NCBI GenBank assembly: GCA_036279475.1
Contig: DASUJB010000021.1
Location: 1-14,957, forward strand
DNA length: 14,957 nt
DNA from: ZC4RG19 sp036279475
GTDB taxonomy: Bacteria; Actinomycetota; Acidimicrobiia; Acidimicrobiales; VFJN01
Reading direction: 5' to 3'
Positions 7,035-14,224 of the stretch are shown piece by piece; the first letter of the stretch is position 1, and every line of letters starts with the position of its first letter. The notes beneath the pieces were generated by a model. That model had not been told where the DNA came from. It searched no databases and was given only the letters and a program-made list of their open reading frames with translations. The translations under genes were made by a program, and so were the position numbers.

Positions 7035-7116
7035 TCGTCGACGCCCGGCCCCACCCGCCGTGCCCGCCGGGCGACGGCCCCTCGGGACGGCCGCCGGGGA
7101 CGACCTGTCCTCCACC

Positions 7117-7122
7117 GAGGAG
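7117..7122 (+). promoter_or_regulatory. Ribosome-binding site that sets the glmM start at 7129
   Basis: GAGGAG lies six bases before the GTG at 7129, an ideal spacing. The longer open frame from 7060 would add 23 residues with no family counterpart, so the start is placed at 7129, giving (M)LKFGTDGVRG. Confidence 0.75.
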
Positions 7123-7128
7123 CACTTC

Positions 7129-8490
7129 GTGCTGAAGTTCGGCACCGACGGGGTGAGGGGGCTGGCCAACGCCGAGCTCACCCCCGAGCTGGCGATGGCG
7201 CTCGGCCGGGCCGCGGCGCGGGTCCTGGAGGGCGACCGCTTCGCCGTGGGTCGCGACACCCGTCTGTCGGGACCGCTGCTCGAGGCGGCGCTGGCCGCCG
7301 GCCTGGCTGCCGAGGGAGCGGACGTCACCCTGCTGGGCGTCGTCCCCACCCCCGAGGTGGCGTGGTGGTCGGCTGCCGAGGCCCAGCCCGCCGCCATGGT
7401 GTCGGCCTCGCACAACCCCTTCCACGACAACGGCATCAAGCTGTTCGCCGCCGGTGGCCGCAAGCTGCCCGGCGACGTCGAGCAAGCGATCGAGGCGCAG
7501 CTCCAGGTGGCGGCGGCGGAGGTACGGCGGCCCCACGGCGACGCCACGCCCACGGGCGCCGCCGTGGGGTGCGTCCGGGCCGTCCCCGACGGCGACCACC
7601 GCGGCTACGCCGACGCGGTGGCGGCGTCGATCGGGGGGCGTCGCCTGGACGGGCTGACCGCCGTGGTCGACTGCGCCAACGGGTCGGCCTCCGGGGTCGC
7701 CCCCGCCGTGCTGCGCCGGTTGGGCGTCGACGTCCAGGTCCTGCACGCCACGCCCGACGGCACCAACATCAACGCCGACTGCGGCTCCACCCACGTGGGG
7801 GGCCTGGCGGCCGCCGTGGTCGACCGGCGGGCCGACCTCGGCGTGGCCTTCGACGGGGACGCCGACCGTGCGCTCCTCGTGGACGCGGCAGGGCGGCTGG
7901 TCGACGGGGACCAGGTCGTGGCCCTGTGCGCCGTCGACCGCCACGACCGTGGGCTCCTGGCGGGCGACGCCGTGGCGGTCACGGTCATGGCCAACCTCGG
8001 CCTGCGGCTGGCGATGGAGGAGCACGGCATCGAGGTCGTCGAGACGCCGGTCGGGGACCGGTACGTGCTCGAGGCCCTCGAGTCGCGGGGCCTGACCCTG
8101 GGGGGCGAGCAGAGCGGCCACGTGATCTTCCGCGACCTCGCCACCACCGGTGACGGGTTGCTCACCGCCGTGCAGGCCCTCGACGTCGTGGTCCGCTCCG
8201 GTCGACCGCTGGCCGAGGCGGCCGCGGTGATGACCCGCTTCCCGCAGGTGTTGCGGAACGTGCGGGTCGCCCGGCGGGATGGCTCCGTCGTCGACCGCCT
8301 CGCCGGGGACGTCGCCCGGGTCGAGGGCAACCTCGGCCCGGCGGGCCGGGTGCTGGTGCGCATGAGTGGGACCGAGCCCCTCGTCCGGGTGATGGTCGAG
8401 GCGCCGACCGTGGCGGTGGCCGAGGCGGCGGCCGACGAGCTGGTCCGGGCCGTCGAGGGCGTCGCCCGCCCAGACCTCCGTGATCCGTGA
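7129..8490 (+). CDS. glmM: Phosphoglucosamine mutase
   Basis: Interconverts glucosamine-6-phosphate and glucosamine-1-phosphate on the way to UDP-GlcNAc for peptidoglycan; cytosolic. The protein has 453 residues (E. coli 445). The family start LKFGTDGVRG is at 2-11. The phosphoserine loop is VSASHNPFHDNGIKLF (91-106) with S94 as the phosphorylated residue. The magnesium site is FDGDADR (241-247), the sugar-binding loop GGEQSGH (325-331), and the phosphate-binding loop RMSGTEPLVRVM (411-422). The four-domain alpha-D-phosphohexomutase layout is complete. It follows rpsI after 94 bases, and the GlmS-like gene follows it, so the two adjacent steps of amino-sugar synthesis are neighbours, as in Streptomyces. 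Confidence 0.97.
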   Translation: MLKFGTDGVRGLANAELTPELAMALGRAAARVLEGDRFAVGRDTRLSGPLLEAALAAGLAAEGADVTLLGVVPTPEVAWWSAAEAQPAAMVSASHNPFHDNGIKLFAAGGRKLPGDVEQAIEAQLQVAAAEVRRPHGDATPTGAAVGCVRAVPDGDHRGYADAVAASIGGRRLDGLTAVVDCANGSASGVAPAVLRRLGVDVQVLHATPDGTNINADCGSTHVGGLAAAVVDRRADLGVAFDGDADRALLVDAAGRLVDGDQVVALCAVDRHDRGLLAGDAVAVTVMANLGLRLAMEEHGIEVVETPVGDRYVLEALESRGLTLGGEQSGHVIFRDLATTGDGLLTAVQALDVVVRSGRPLAEAAAVMTRFPQVLRNVRVARRDGSVVDRLAGDVARVEGNLGPAGRVLVRMSGTEPLVRVMVEAPTVAVAEAAADELVRAVEGVARPDLRDP

Positions 8491-8493
8491 GCC

Positions 8494-8522
8494 GGGGGGC
8501 CGGTCGAGGGGGCCGGGGCGGG
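8494..8522 (+). other. G-run cluster upstream of the GlmS-like gene (possible G-quadruplex)
   Basis: Four G runs lie close together on the + strand: six Gs at 8494-8499, five at 8508-8512, four at 8515-8518 and three at 8520-8522. They lie in the 75-base gap between glmM and the GlmS-like gene, just upstream of the putative -10 box. The sequence could fold as a G-quadruplex with one eight-base loop, but G runs are common by chance at this GC content. Confidence 0.3.
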
Positions 8523-8551
8523 CCGTGAGCGGGTCCCTCCCGGGCGCCTCG

Positions 8552-8557
8552 TAGACT
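8552..8557 (+). promoter_or_regulatory. -10-like box directly before the GlmS-like start (possible leaderless transcript)
   Basis: TAGACT fits the actinobacterial TANNNT -10 motif and ends eight bases before the ATG at 8566, so transcription would start at or very near the A of the start codon. No convincing Shine-Dalgarno sequence lies before this ATG, which agrees with leaderless translation. No good -35 box is seen at 17-18 bp spacing. Confidence 0.45.
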
Positions 8558-8565
8558 CCGCCGTC

Positions 8566-11500
8566 ATGTGCGGCATCATCGCGGTGGCTCGGCGGCCGGG
8601 CACGCGGGTGGCCCCGGCCCGCCGAGAGGTGGCCGATCCACTCCAGGGCGCGGTCGAGGCCCTGGGGGGCGGTGAGCCGCTGGTGTCGGCCTGCCACCGC
8701 GCTGCCGACCTGGTGACCACGGCGGACGCCCTCCTCCGCCGGGCCGAGGGGACGTGGCTGCTGGTCCACGACCGCGGGCTGCTGGCCGAGGTGGAGGGGC
8801 TCTGTGCCACGCTGACCGCCGCCGTCGCCGCCGTCGAGGCCCGCCTCGACGCCGGGACGGGGGACGGGGGGCCGGTCCCCGGCACGGTGCCGGTGGTGGT
8901 GGCGACCGGCGTGGTGCCGCCGGGGCCCGCGACGAGTGGGCTCGTCGGCCCCCCGACCGTGGCGCCAGCCCATGTGGAGGTGCCCGACCCTCACCACGTC
9001 GAAGCCGTCAACGCCGCCGTCGTGCGCCTGAAGGACGCCGTGTGGTGCGTCCGGGAGGACCGCCTCCGCACCGCCCGCGCCGTCGCCGACCTGGCGGGCA
9101 GCGAGCCCGGATGGGCGGCCGTCGAGGCCTACACGTCGATCCAGCAGGCCCTCTCCGCCCTCGACCGCCTCGAGGTGCGTGGTCGCGACTCGGCCGGCCT
9201 CCACGTCCTGGTGCGCGGCCACGGCCTCGACCTCTCCGGCCCGGCCGTGGCGGGCCTCCTGGGCGGGCGGTCGGCCGACCCGCTGTTCCGCTCGGGCACG
9301 GTGCGTGCCGTGGACGGGTCGCTGTCCTTCGTCTACAAGGCGGCTGCCGAGATCGGCGAGCTGGGGGACAACACCCGGGCCCTGCGCGACGCCATCCGGG
9401 CGGACGACCTCCTGCGCCTGGCCCTCAGCCACGACGGGGCCGTGGCCGTCGTCCTCGGGCACACCCGCTGGGCCTCGGTGGGCATCGTCAGCCAGCCGAA
9501 CGCCCACCCGCTCGACAGCGCCGAGGAGGGCACCGGCGACACGCCGTTCGTGGTGGCCGCGCTCAACGGCGACGTCGACAACTTCGGCGACCTCAAGGCC
9601 CTCGACGGCCTGCGCATCGCCCCGGAGATCACGACGGACGCCAAGGTCATCCCCACCCTCGTGGCCCGCCGGGCGGCCGCCGGCGCCGACCTGGCGAGCG
9701 CCTTCCGGGACACCGCCGCCGCCCTCGAGGGATCGGTGGCCGTCGCCGCCTCCGCCAGCGCCGATCCCCACCGGCTCCTGCTGGCCCTCCGGGGCAGCGG
9801 CCAGGCCCTGTACGTGGGCGTGGCCGACGACGCCTACGTGGTGGCCAGCGAGCCCTACGGGGTCGTCGAGCTGACGTCCCGCTACCTCCGGATGGACGGC
9901 GAGACGCCCGCCAACCCCGCCAACCCCAGCGCCAGTCGGGGCCAGATCGTGGTGCTCGACGGGCGGGAGGCCGGCACCCTCGGGGGGGTGGCGCGCTCGG
10001 CCTACGACGGCACCCCGCTGCCGGTGGGCGAGGACGACCTCGTCGAGGCCCACATCACCACCCGCGACATCGACCGGGGCGAGTTCTCCCACTACCTGCT
10101 GAAGGAGATCACGGAGTCCCCGGCCAGCTTCCGCAAGACGCTCCGGGGCAAGCTCGTCGAGCGGGACGGCCGGCTGGAGGTGGCCCTCGGTCCCGAGGCG
10201 CTGCCCGCGGACGTGCTCTCGGGCTTGCGCAGCGGCGCCATCCACCGCGTGGTGGTGGTCGGCCAGGGGACCGCCGCCGTCGCCGGCCAGGCGTTGGCAG
10301 CCGCCCTGGCCCGCAGCACGGCGGAGACGGCCCTGCGGGTGGAGGCCCAGCCGGCCACCGAGCTGTCGGGCTTCGGGCTGCGCTCGTCGATGGCCGACAC
10401 GCTGGTGGTGGCCATCAGCCAGTCGGGGACGACGACGGACACCAACCGCACCGTGGACCTGGTGCGCTCGCGCGGCGCCAAGGTCGTGGCCATCGTGAAC
10501 CGGCGCGGCAGCGACCTCACCGACAAGGCCGACGGCGTCCTGTACACGTCGGACGGGCGCGACGTGGAGATGTCGGTGGCCTCGACCAAGGCCTTCTACT
10601 CGCAGATCGCCGCCGGGCTGCTCCTCGCCGTGGCCATCAGCGGGGAGGTGGGGGGAGAGGTCGACCAGGCGCTCCTCGCCGAGCTGCGCCGGCTCCCGGC
10701 GGCCATGACCCGGGTCCTGGGCGAGCGCCCGTCGATCGCCGAGGCCGCCCACCGGTTGGCTCCCGCCGAGCGCCACTGGGCGGTGGTCGGCAACGGGGTC
10801 AACCGCATCGCCGCCGCCGAGGTCCGCATCAAGCTGTCGGAGCTCTGCTACAAGTCCATCGCCAGCGACGCGACGGAGGACAAGAAGCACGTCGACCTGT
10901 CCTCCGAGCCGCTCATCGTGGTCTGCGCCGCCGGCCTGGAGGGCTCGACCGCCGACGACGTGGCCAAGGAGGTCGCCATCTACCGGGCGCACAAGGCGTC
11001 GCCGGTGGTGATCGCCACCGAGGGCCAGTCGCGCTTCGCCTCGGCCCTGCACGTCATCTCCGTGCCGGAGACCCACCCCGACCTCGCCTTCGTGCTCTCG
11101 GCCATGGCCGGTCACCTGTTCGGCTACGAGGCGGCGCTGGCCATCGACGCCCTGGCACGGCCCCTACGTGCCGCCCGGGCGGCGATCGAGGGCGTGATCG
11201 CCGGTGACGCCCGGGGAGCGCCGATGGCCCTCGGGGCCGCGACCGTGCCCCCGGGCTCGTTCGTCCCGGCACCGGCGGCGCCGAGGCCCGGCGGCCCGGC
11301 GGCACCGCCGCTCGACGGCGAGGCGCTGCTGCGCCGGCTGCGGCCGGAGATCGAAGCCCCGGCCCGGGCCTACCTCGACGGCCTGCGGGTAGGCGCCTAC
11401 GACGGCCAGCTCGACGCGTCGAGTGCGGTGCGCCTGGCCTCGCTGCTGCGCTACGTGCTGGGCGTGGTGCCGCTCGACGCCTACCAGCTCGACCAGGGCA

Positions 11501-12210
11501 AGGTGGGGACGCCGGCCGTCGTGATCGACGACCTCACGGCGGCGCTCACCCAGGGCATCGAGGAGCTGACCCGCCCGGTGGACGCCATCAAGCACCAGGC
11601 CAAGACCGTGACCGTGGGCATCTCGCGGACCGACGAGACCCTGCTGCAGGTGCCGCTGGTGCACGAGGTCATGGCCACCGGTGCCCACCGCGACCAGCTC
11701 ACCTACAGCACGCTGCGGACGCTGGCCGACATCAGCCCGGCGGTCGTGGCCGTCGTCGGCTACACCCGCTACCGCGTCGAGGGAAGGGTCGGCGACGAGG
11801 GCGCCACCTCGGCCACCGCCACCGTCGTGGACCGGGGAGGCATCGCCCGCGACCTCGCCAGCCGGGTGGAGCGCCACCCCGAGCTGCGGGGCACCAAGCA
11901 CCGGGTGGCCCGGGAGCGCGAGGTGCTCGTGGCCCGGGGGCGCCGCGACGGCCGGCCGATCGTCATCGTGCCCCAGGTCAAGGACGGCGAGCCCACCGGC
12001 ATCGTGCTGCTGCACGTCAGCTTCGCCGACCACCTTCCCGAGGCCACGGCTCGGGGTGTCCTGCAGGGCTACCGCAACCGCTACGCCGTGCTGCGCGACG
12101 CCGTGCTCGAGACCGAGCCCACCTTCCGCGAGGACCTGCTGGCCGGCATCCCGGTCGAGGTGCTGCTCACCGAGCCCATCAACCAGCTCGCCGACCGCTG
12201 GCGGACGTGA
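8566..12210 (+). CDS. glmS: Double-length GlmS-like protein: split class II glutaminase, two SIS domains and unassigned C-terminal domain
   Basis: Likely makes glucosamine-6-phosphate from fructose-6-phosphate and glutamine, given its domains and the glmM neighbour, but at 1214 residues it is twice the usual 610. It starts MCGIIAV, with Cys2 as the processed nucleophile. An insert at about 12-185, with helical and Pro/Gly-rich parts, precedes VRGRDSAG (204-211). GHTRWASVG (298-306), NAHP (312-315), LNGDVDNF (333-340) and TDAK (357-360) complete the glutaminase; E. coli His77 is replaced by Val305. SIS1 (about 557-690) has ISQSGTT (618-624) and ASTKAF (672-677). SIS2 (about 735-865) has KHVDL where GlmS has KHGPL. 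A Pro-rich linker (895-916) leads to about 300 further residues containing HQAKTVTVG (1010-1018), like the normal GlmS tail LAKSVTVE. Whether it is a fully active GlmS is uncertain. Confidence 0.8.
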   Translation: MCGIIAVARRPGTRVAPARREVADPLQGAVEALGGGEPLVSACHRAADLVTTADALLRRAEGTWLLVHDRGLLAEVEGLCATLTAAVAAVEARLDAGTGDGGPVPGTVPVVVATGVVPPGPATSGLVGPPTVAPAHVEVPDPHHVEAVNAAVVRLKDAVWCVREDRLRTARAVADLAGSEPGWAAVEAYTSIQQALSALDRLEVRGRDSAGLHVLVRGHGLDLSGPAVAGLLGGRSADPLFRSGTVRAVDGSLSFVYKAAAEIGELGDNTRALRDAIRADDLLRLALSHDGAVAVVLGHTRWASVGIVSQPNAHPLDSAEEGTGDTPFVVAALNGDVDNFGDLKALDGLRIAPEITTDAKVIPTLVARRAAAGADLASAFRDTAAALEGSVAVAASASADPHRLLLALRGSGQALYVGVADDAYVVASEPYGVVELTSRYLRMDGETPANPANPSASRGQIVVLDGREAGTLGGVARSAYDGTPLPVGEDDLVEAHITTRDIDRGEFSHYLLKEITESPASFRKTLRGKLVERDGRLEVALGPEALPADVLSGLRSGAIHRVVVVGQGTAAVAGQALAAALARSTAETALRVEAQPATELSGFGLRSSMADTLVVAISQSGTTTDTNRTVDLVRSRGAKVVAIVNRRGSDLTDKADGVLYTSDGRDVEMSVASTKAFYSQIAAGLLLAVAISGEVGGEVDQALLAELRRLPAAMTRVLGERPSIAEAAHRLAPAERHWAVVGNGVNRIAAAEVRIKLSELCYKSIASDATEDKKHVDLSSEPLIVVCAAGLEGSTADDVAKEVAIYRAHKASPVVIATEGQSRFASALHVISVPETHPDLAFVLSAMAGHLFGYEAALAIDALARPLRAARAAIEGVIAGDARGAPMALGAATVPPGSFVPAPAAPRPGGPAAPPLDGEALLRRLRPEIEAPARAYLDGLRVGAYDGQLDASSAVRLASLLRYVLGVVPLDAYQLDQGKVGTPAVVIDDLTAALTQGIEELTRPVDAIKHQAKTVTVGISRTDETLLQVPLVHEVMATGAHRDQLTYSTLRTLADISPAVVAVVGYTRYRVEGRVGDEGATSATATVVDRGGIARDLASRVERHPELRGTKHRVAREREVLVARGRRDGRPIVIVPQVKDGEPTGIVLLHVSFADHLPEATARGVLQGYRNRYAVLRDAVLETEPTFREDLLAGIPVEVLLTEPINQLADRWRT

Positions 12211-12281
12211 CCGGCCGGGCCCCCCGGAGCCGGTCGCGCCGGTGGCGGTGGCGATCCTCGGGGCTGCCGTCGACGGCGCCC

Positions 12282-12665
12282 GTGCCGGAGGTCCTCGTCG
12301 GGGTGGGCGTCGACGTGTGCGACGTCGAGCGGATGCGGCGGTCGCTCAACCGGACGGCGGGCTTCGCCGACCGGGTGTTCACCGAGGCCGAGCAGGGCTA
12401 CTGCCGCCGGGCCCGCGATCCCTCCGAGCGGTTCGCGGTCCGGTTCGCGGCCAAGGAGGCCACCCTCAAGGCCCTCGGCGAGGGGTTGGGCGCCTGCCGG
12501 CTGCGAGACATCGAGGTGGTGCGCTCGGCCTCGGGGGCGCCGGTGCTGGTGCTGCACGGGACGGCGGCGGCCTTGGCTGCCCGCCACGGCGTGCGGCGCT
12601 GGCACGTCAGCCTCACCCACACGGCGATCGTGGCCGAGGCCGTGGTCGTCGCCGTCGGCACCTGA
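12282..12665 (+). CDS. acpS: Holo-[acyl-carrier-protein] synthase
   Basis: Transfers 4'-phosphopantetheine from CoA to the serine of apo-ACP, activating it for fatty-acid synthesis. From the GTG at 12282 the protein has 127 residues, the family size. The N-terminal motif is VGVGVDVCDVERMRR (6-20), with D11 as a magnesium ligand. VFTEAE is at 32-37, and RFAAKEATLKAL (54-65) has E59 as the second ligand. The end WHVSLTHTAIVAEAVVVAVG is typical. A GTG at 12207 that overlaps the GlmS-like stop (GTGA) would add 25 Arg-rich residues with no family match. Overlap could allow re-initiation there, so the start is not certain. Neither start has a strong Shine-Dalgarno sequence. Confidence 0.9.
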   Translation: MPEVLVGVGVDVCDVERMRRSLNRTAGFADRVFTEAEQGYCRRARDPSERFAVRFAAKEATLKALGEGLGACRLRDIEVVRSASGAPVLVLHGTAAALAARHGVRRWHVSLTHTAIVAEAVVVAVGT

Positions 12666-12743
12666 GGGCCTGTCGCGCGCCCCACGACTCCCGTACGGGG
12701 ACGGCCCGGCCCGCCCACGGTGGTCGGGGCCGGGGAGCCGGTC

Positions 12744-12772
12744 CGGACCCTGCCGGCGGACCCCGTTAGCCT
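12744..12772 (+). promoter_or_regulatory. Probable promoter for nnr-alr, placed for a leaderless transcript
   Basis: CGGACC (12744-12749) and TAGCCT (12767-12772) form a -35/-10 pair at 17-bp spacing. The -35 matches TTGACA at three of six positions and the -10 fits TANNNT. The -10 ends nine bases before the ATG at 12782, so transcription would begin at or just before the start codon. A perfect palindrome, GGTCCGGACC (12740-12749), covers the -35 box and could bind a regulator. Another perfect palindrome, CCCGTACGGG (12690-12699), lies further upstream. The 116-base gap after acpS supports a new transcription unit. Confidence 0.5.
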
Positions 12773-12781
12773 CGGGGCGTC

Positions 12782-14224
12782 ATGCGACCCGTCCTCACCC
12801 CCCAGGAGATGGCCGCCGTCGACGCTGCCGCCCCGGAGCCCGTCGGCGTCCTCGTCGAGCGGGCCGGCGCGTCCGTCGCCCGCCGGGCCCTCGCCCTCCT
12901 GGGCGGGGCCTACGGGCGGCGCGTCGTCGTGGTGGCGGGCAAGGGCAACAACGGCAACGACGGCCGGGCGGCGGCCCGCCGGCTGGCGCGGCGCGGCGTG
13001 CGCACGACCGTCGTCCCCGCGTCCGAGGCCCCGGCCCGGCTGCCCCCGGCCGACCTGGTGATCGACGCCGCCTTCGGGACCGGCTTCCGCGGCGGCTACC
13101 GACCACCCGATCCCGGGAGCGCACCGGTGCTGGCCGTCGACATCCCGAGCGGCGTCGACGGCCTCACCGGGATCGTCGGACCCACGGGCGCGGTGTCCGC
13201 CACCGCCACCGTCACCTTCGCCGCGCTCAAGCCCGGGCTGCTGTTCCTGCCCGGCCGGTCGCGGGTCGGCGACGTGGACCTGGTGGACATCGGCCTGGAC
13301 GTGTCGGCGGCGGCCACCGCGGTCGTGGAGGCGGTCGACGTGGCCGCCTGGCTGCCACCCCGCCCTGCCGACAGTCACAAGTGGCGCAGCGCGGTGATGG
13401 TGGCGGCCGGCTCGGCCGGCATGTCGGGTGCTGCGCACCTGGCCGTCCGGGCCGCGCAGCGCACCGGTGCCGGGATGGTGCGGGTCGCCATGCCCGGGCT
13501 CGACCGCGATCCTGCGTTGCCCACCGAGGCGGTGGCGGTGGCCACGCCCAGCGCCGGTTGGGACACCGTCGTGCTCGAGCAGCTGGGTCGGGCCCGGGCC
13601 CTGGTGATCGGACCCGGCCTGGGGCGGAGCGCGCCGGCCGACGCCGCCGTCGGCCAGGTGCTGGCGGTGGCCGACGTGCCGACGGTGGTCGATGGCGACG
13701 GCCTCGCCGCCCTCGGCGATGAGCCGGCCTCCCGGCTGGCCGGCCGTCCCGCGCCCACGGTGCTCACACCCCACGACGGCGAGTTCGCCCGCCTGACCGG
13801 CCACCCGCCCGGCGACGATCGGCTGGCCGCGGCCCGCGCCCTGGCCGCGACCACGGGGGCCGTGGTCGTCCTGAAGGGACCGACCACGGTGGTGGCCCAT
13901 CCCGACGGCCGGGCCCGGTTGAGCCTGGCGGGCGACGCCCGCCTGGCCACGGCGGGCACGGGTGACGTGCTGTCGGGGATCGTGGGAGCCCTGCTGGCCC
14001 GGGGGATGGACGCGTTCGACGCCGCCGCGGCCGGCGCCTGGCTCCACGGGTACGCCGCCGGCCTCGGTCCGCGGCAGGGCATGGTGGCGTCGGACGTGGT
14101 CGACGCCCTCCCCCGGGCCCAGGACAAGCTGGCCGAGGAGGCGGGCCGCCGGCCGGGTGCACCCCGGCGCCGGGTCGGTCGTCCGGGGCGCGCCCCGGCT
14201 GCCGGCAGCGTGCAGGAGGCCTGA
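12782..14224 (+). CDS. nnr: Bifunctional NAD(P)H-hydrate epimerase / ADP-dependent NAD(P)H-hydrate dehydratase
   Basis: Repairs damaged nicotinamide cofactors: the N-terminal half epimerises R- and S-NAD(P)HX, and the C-terminal half dehydrates the S form using ADP. The protein has 480 residues (E. coli fusion about 515). The epimerase half (about 1-190) has LTPQEM (5-10), GKGNNGNDG (53-61), AFGTGFRG (97-104) and DIPSGVDG (120-127). The dehydratase half (about 195-450) has HKWRSAVMVAAGSAGMSGAA (199-218), GPGLGRS (277-283), LTPHDGEFARL (328-338), LKGPTTVVA (364-372) and TAGTGDVLSG (390-399) with D395 as the catalytic base. A basic, Pro-rich tail of about 25 residues follows. Its stop shares a base with the alr start (TGATG at 14222-14226). 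Both halves look intact. Confidence 0.96.
   Translation: MRPVLTPQEMAAVDAAAPEPVGVLVERAGASVARRALALLGGAYGRRVVVVAGKGNNGNDGRAAARRLARRGVRTTVVPASEAPARLPPADLVIDAAFGTGFRGGYRPPDPGSAPVLAVDIPSGVDGLTGIVGPTGAVSATATVTFAALKPGLLFLPGRSRVGDVDLVDIGLDVSAAATAVVEAVDVAAWLPPRPADSHKWRSAVMVAAGSAGMSGAAHLAVRAAQRTGAGMVRVAMPGLDRDPALPTEAVAVATPSAGWDTVVLEQLGRARALVIGPGLGRSAPADAAVGQVLAVADVPTVVDGDGLAALGDEPASRLAGRPAPTVLTPHDGEFARLTGHPPGDDRLAAARALAATTGAVVVLKGPTTVVAHPDGRARLSLAGDARLATAGTGDVLSGIVGALLARGMDAFDAAAAGAWLHGYAAGLGPRQGMVASDVVDALPRAQDKLAEEAGRRPGAPRRRVGRPGRAPAAGSVQEA

Noticed and set aside
8491..8565. glmS ribozyme or riboswitch before the GlmS-like gene
   Set aside because: Only 75 bases separate it from glmM, the stretch shows no conserved ribozyme core, and a -10-like box sits almost at the ATG. 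That ribozyme is known mainly from Firmicutes.
6994..11115. Very long open frame on the - strand (over 1300 codons) opposite glmM and the GlmS-like gene
   Set aside because: At this GC content stops are rare in antisense frames. The predicted protein is dominated by Gly, His, Arg and Val-Asp-type repeats, has no recognisable domain, and lies wholly opposite genes with clear family motifs.
8754..11207. Long + strand frame overlapping the GlmS-like gene in another frame
   Set aside because: It is extremely Arg/Gly/Pro-rich, as expected for an off-frame reading of GC-rich coding DNA, with no motif.
12690..12699. Perfect palindrome CCCGTACGGG as a terminator or operator after acpS
   Set aside because: It has no loop and no T tract, so it is a poor terminator. 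A 10-base palindrome made mainly of G and C can arise by chance here, so I do not list it alone.
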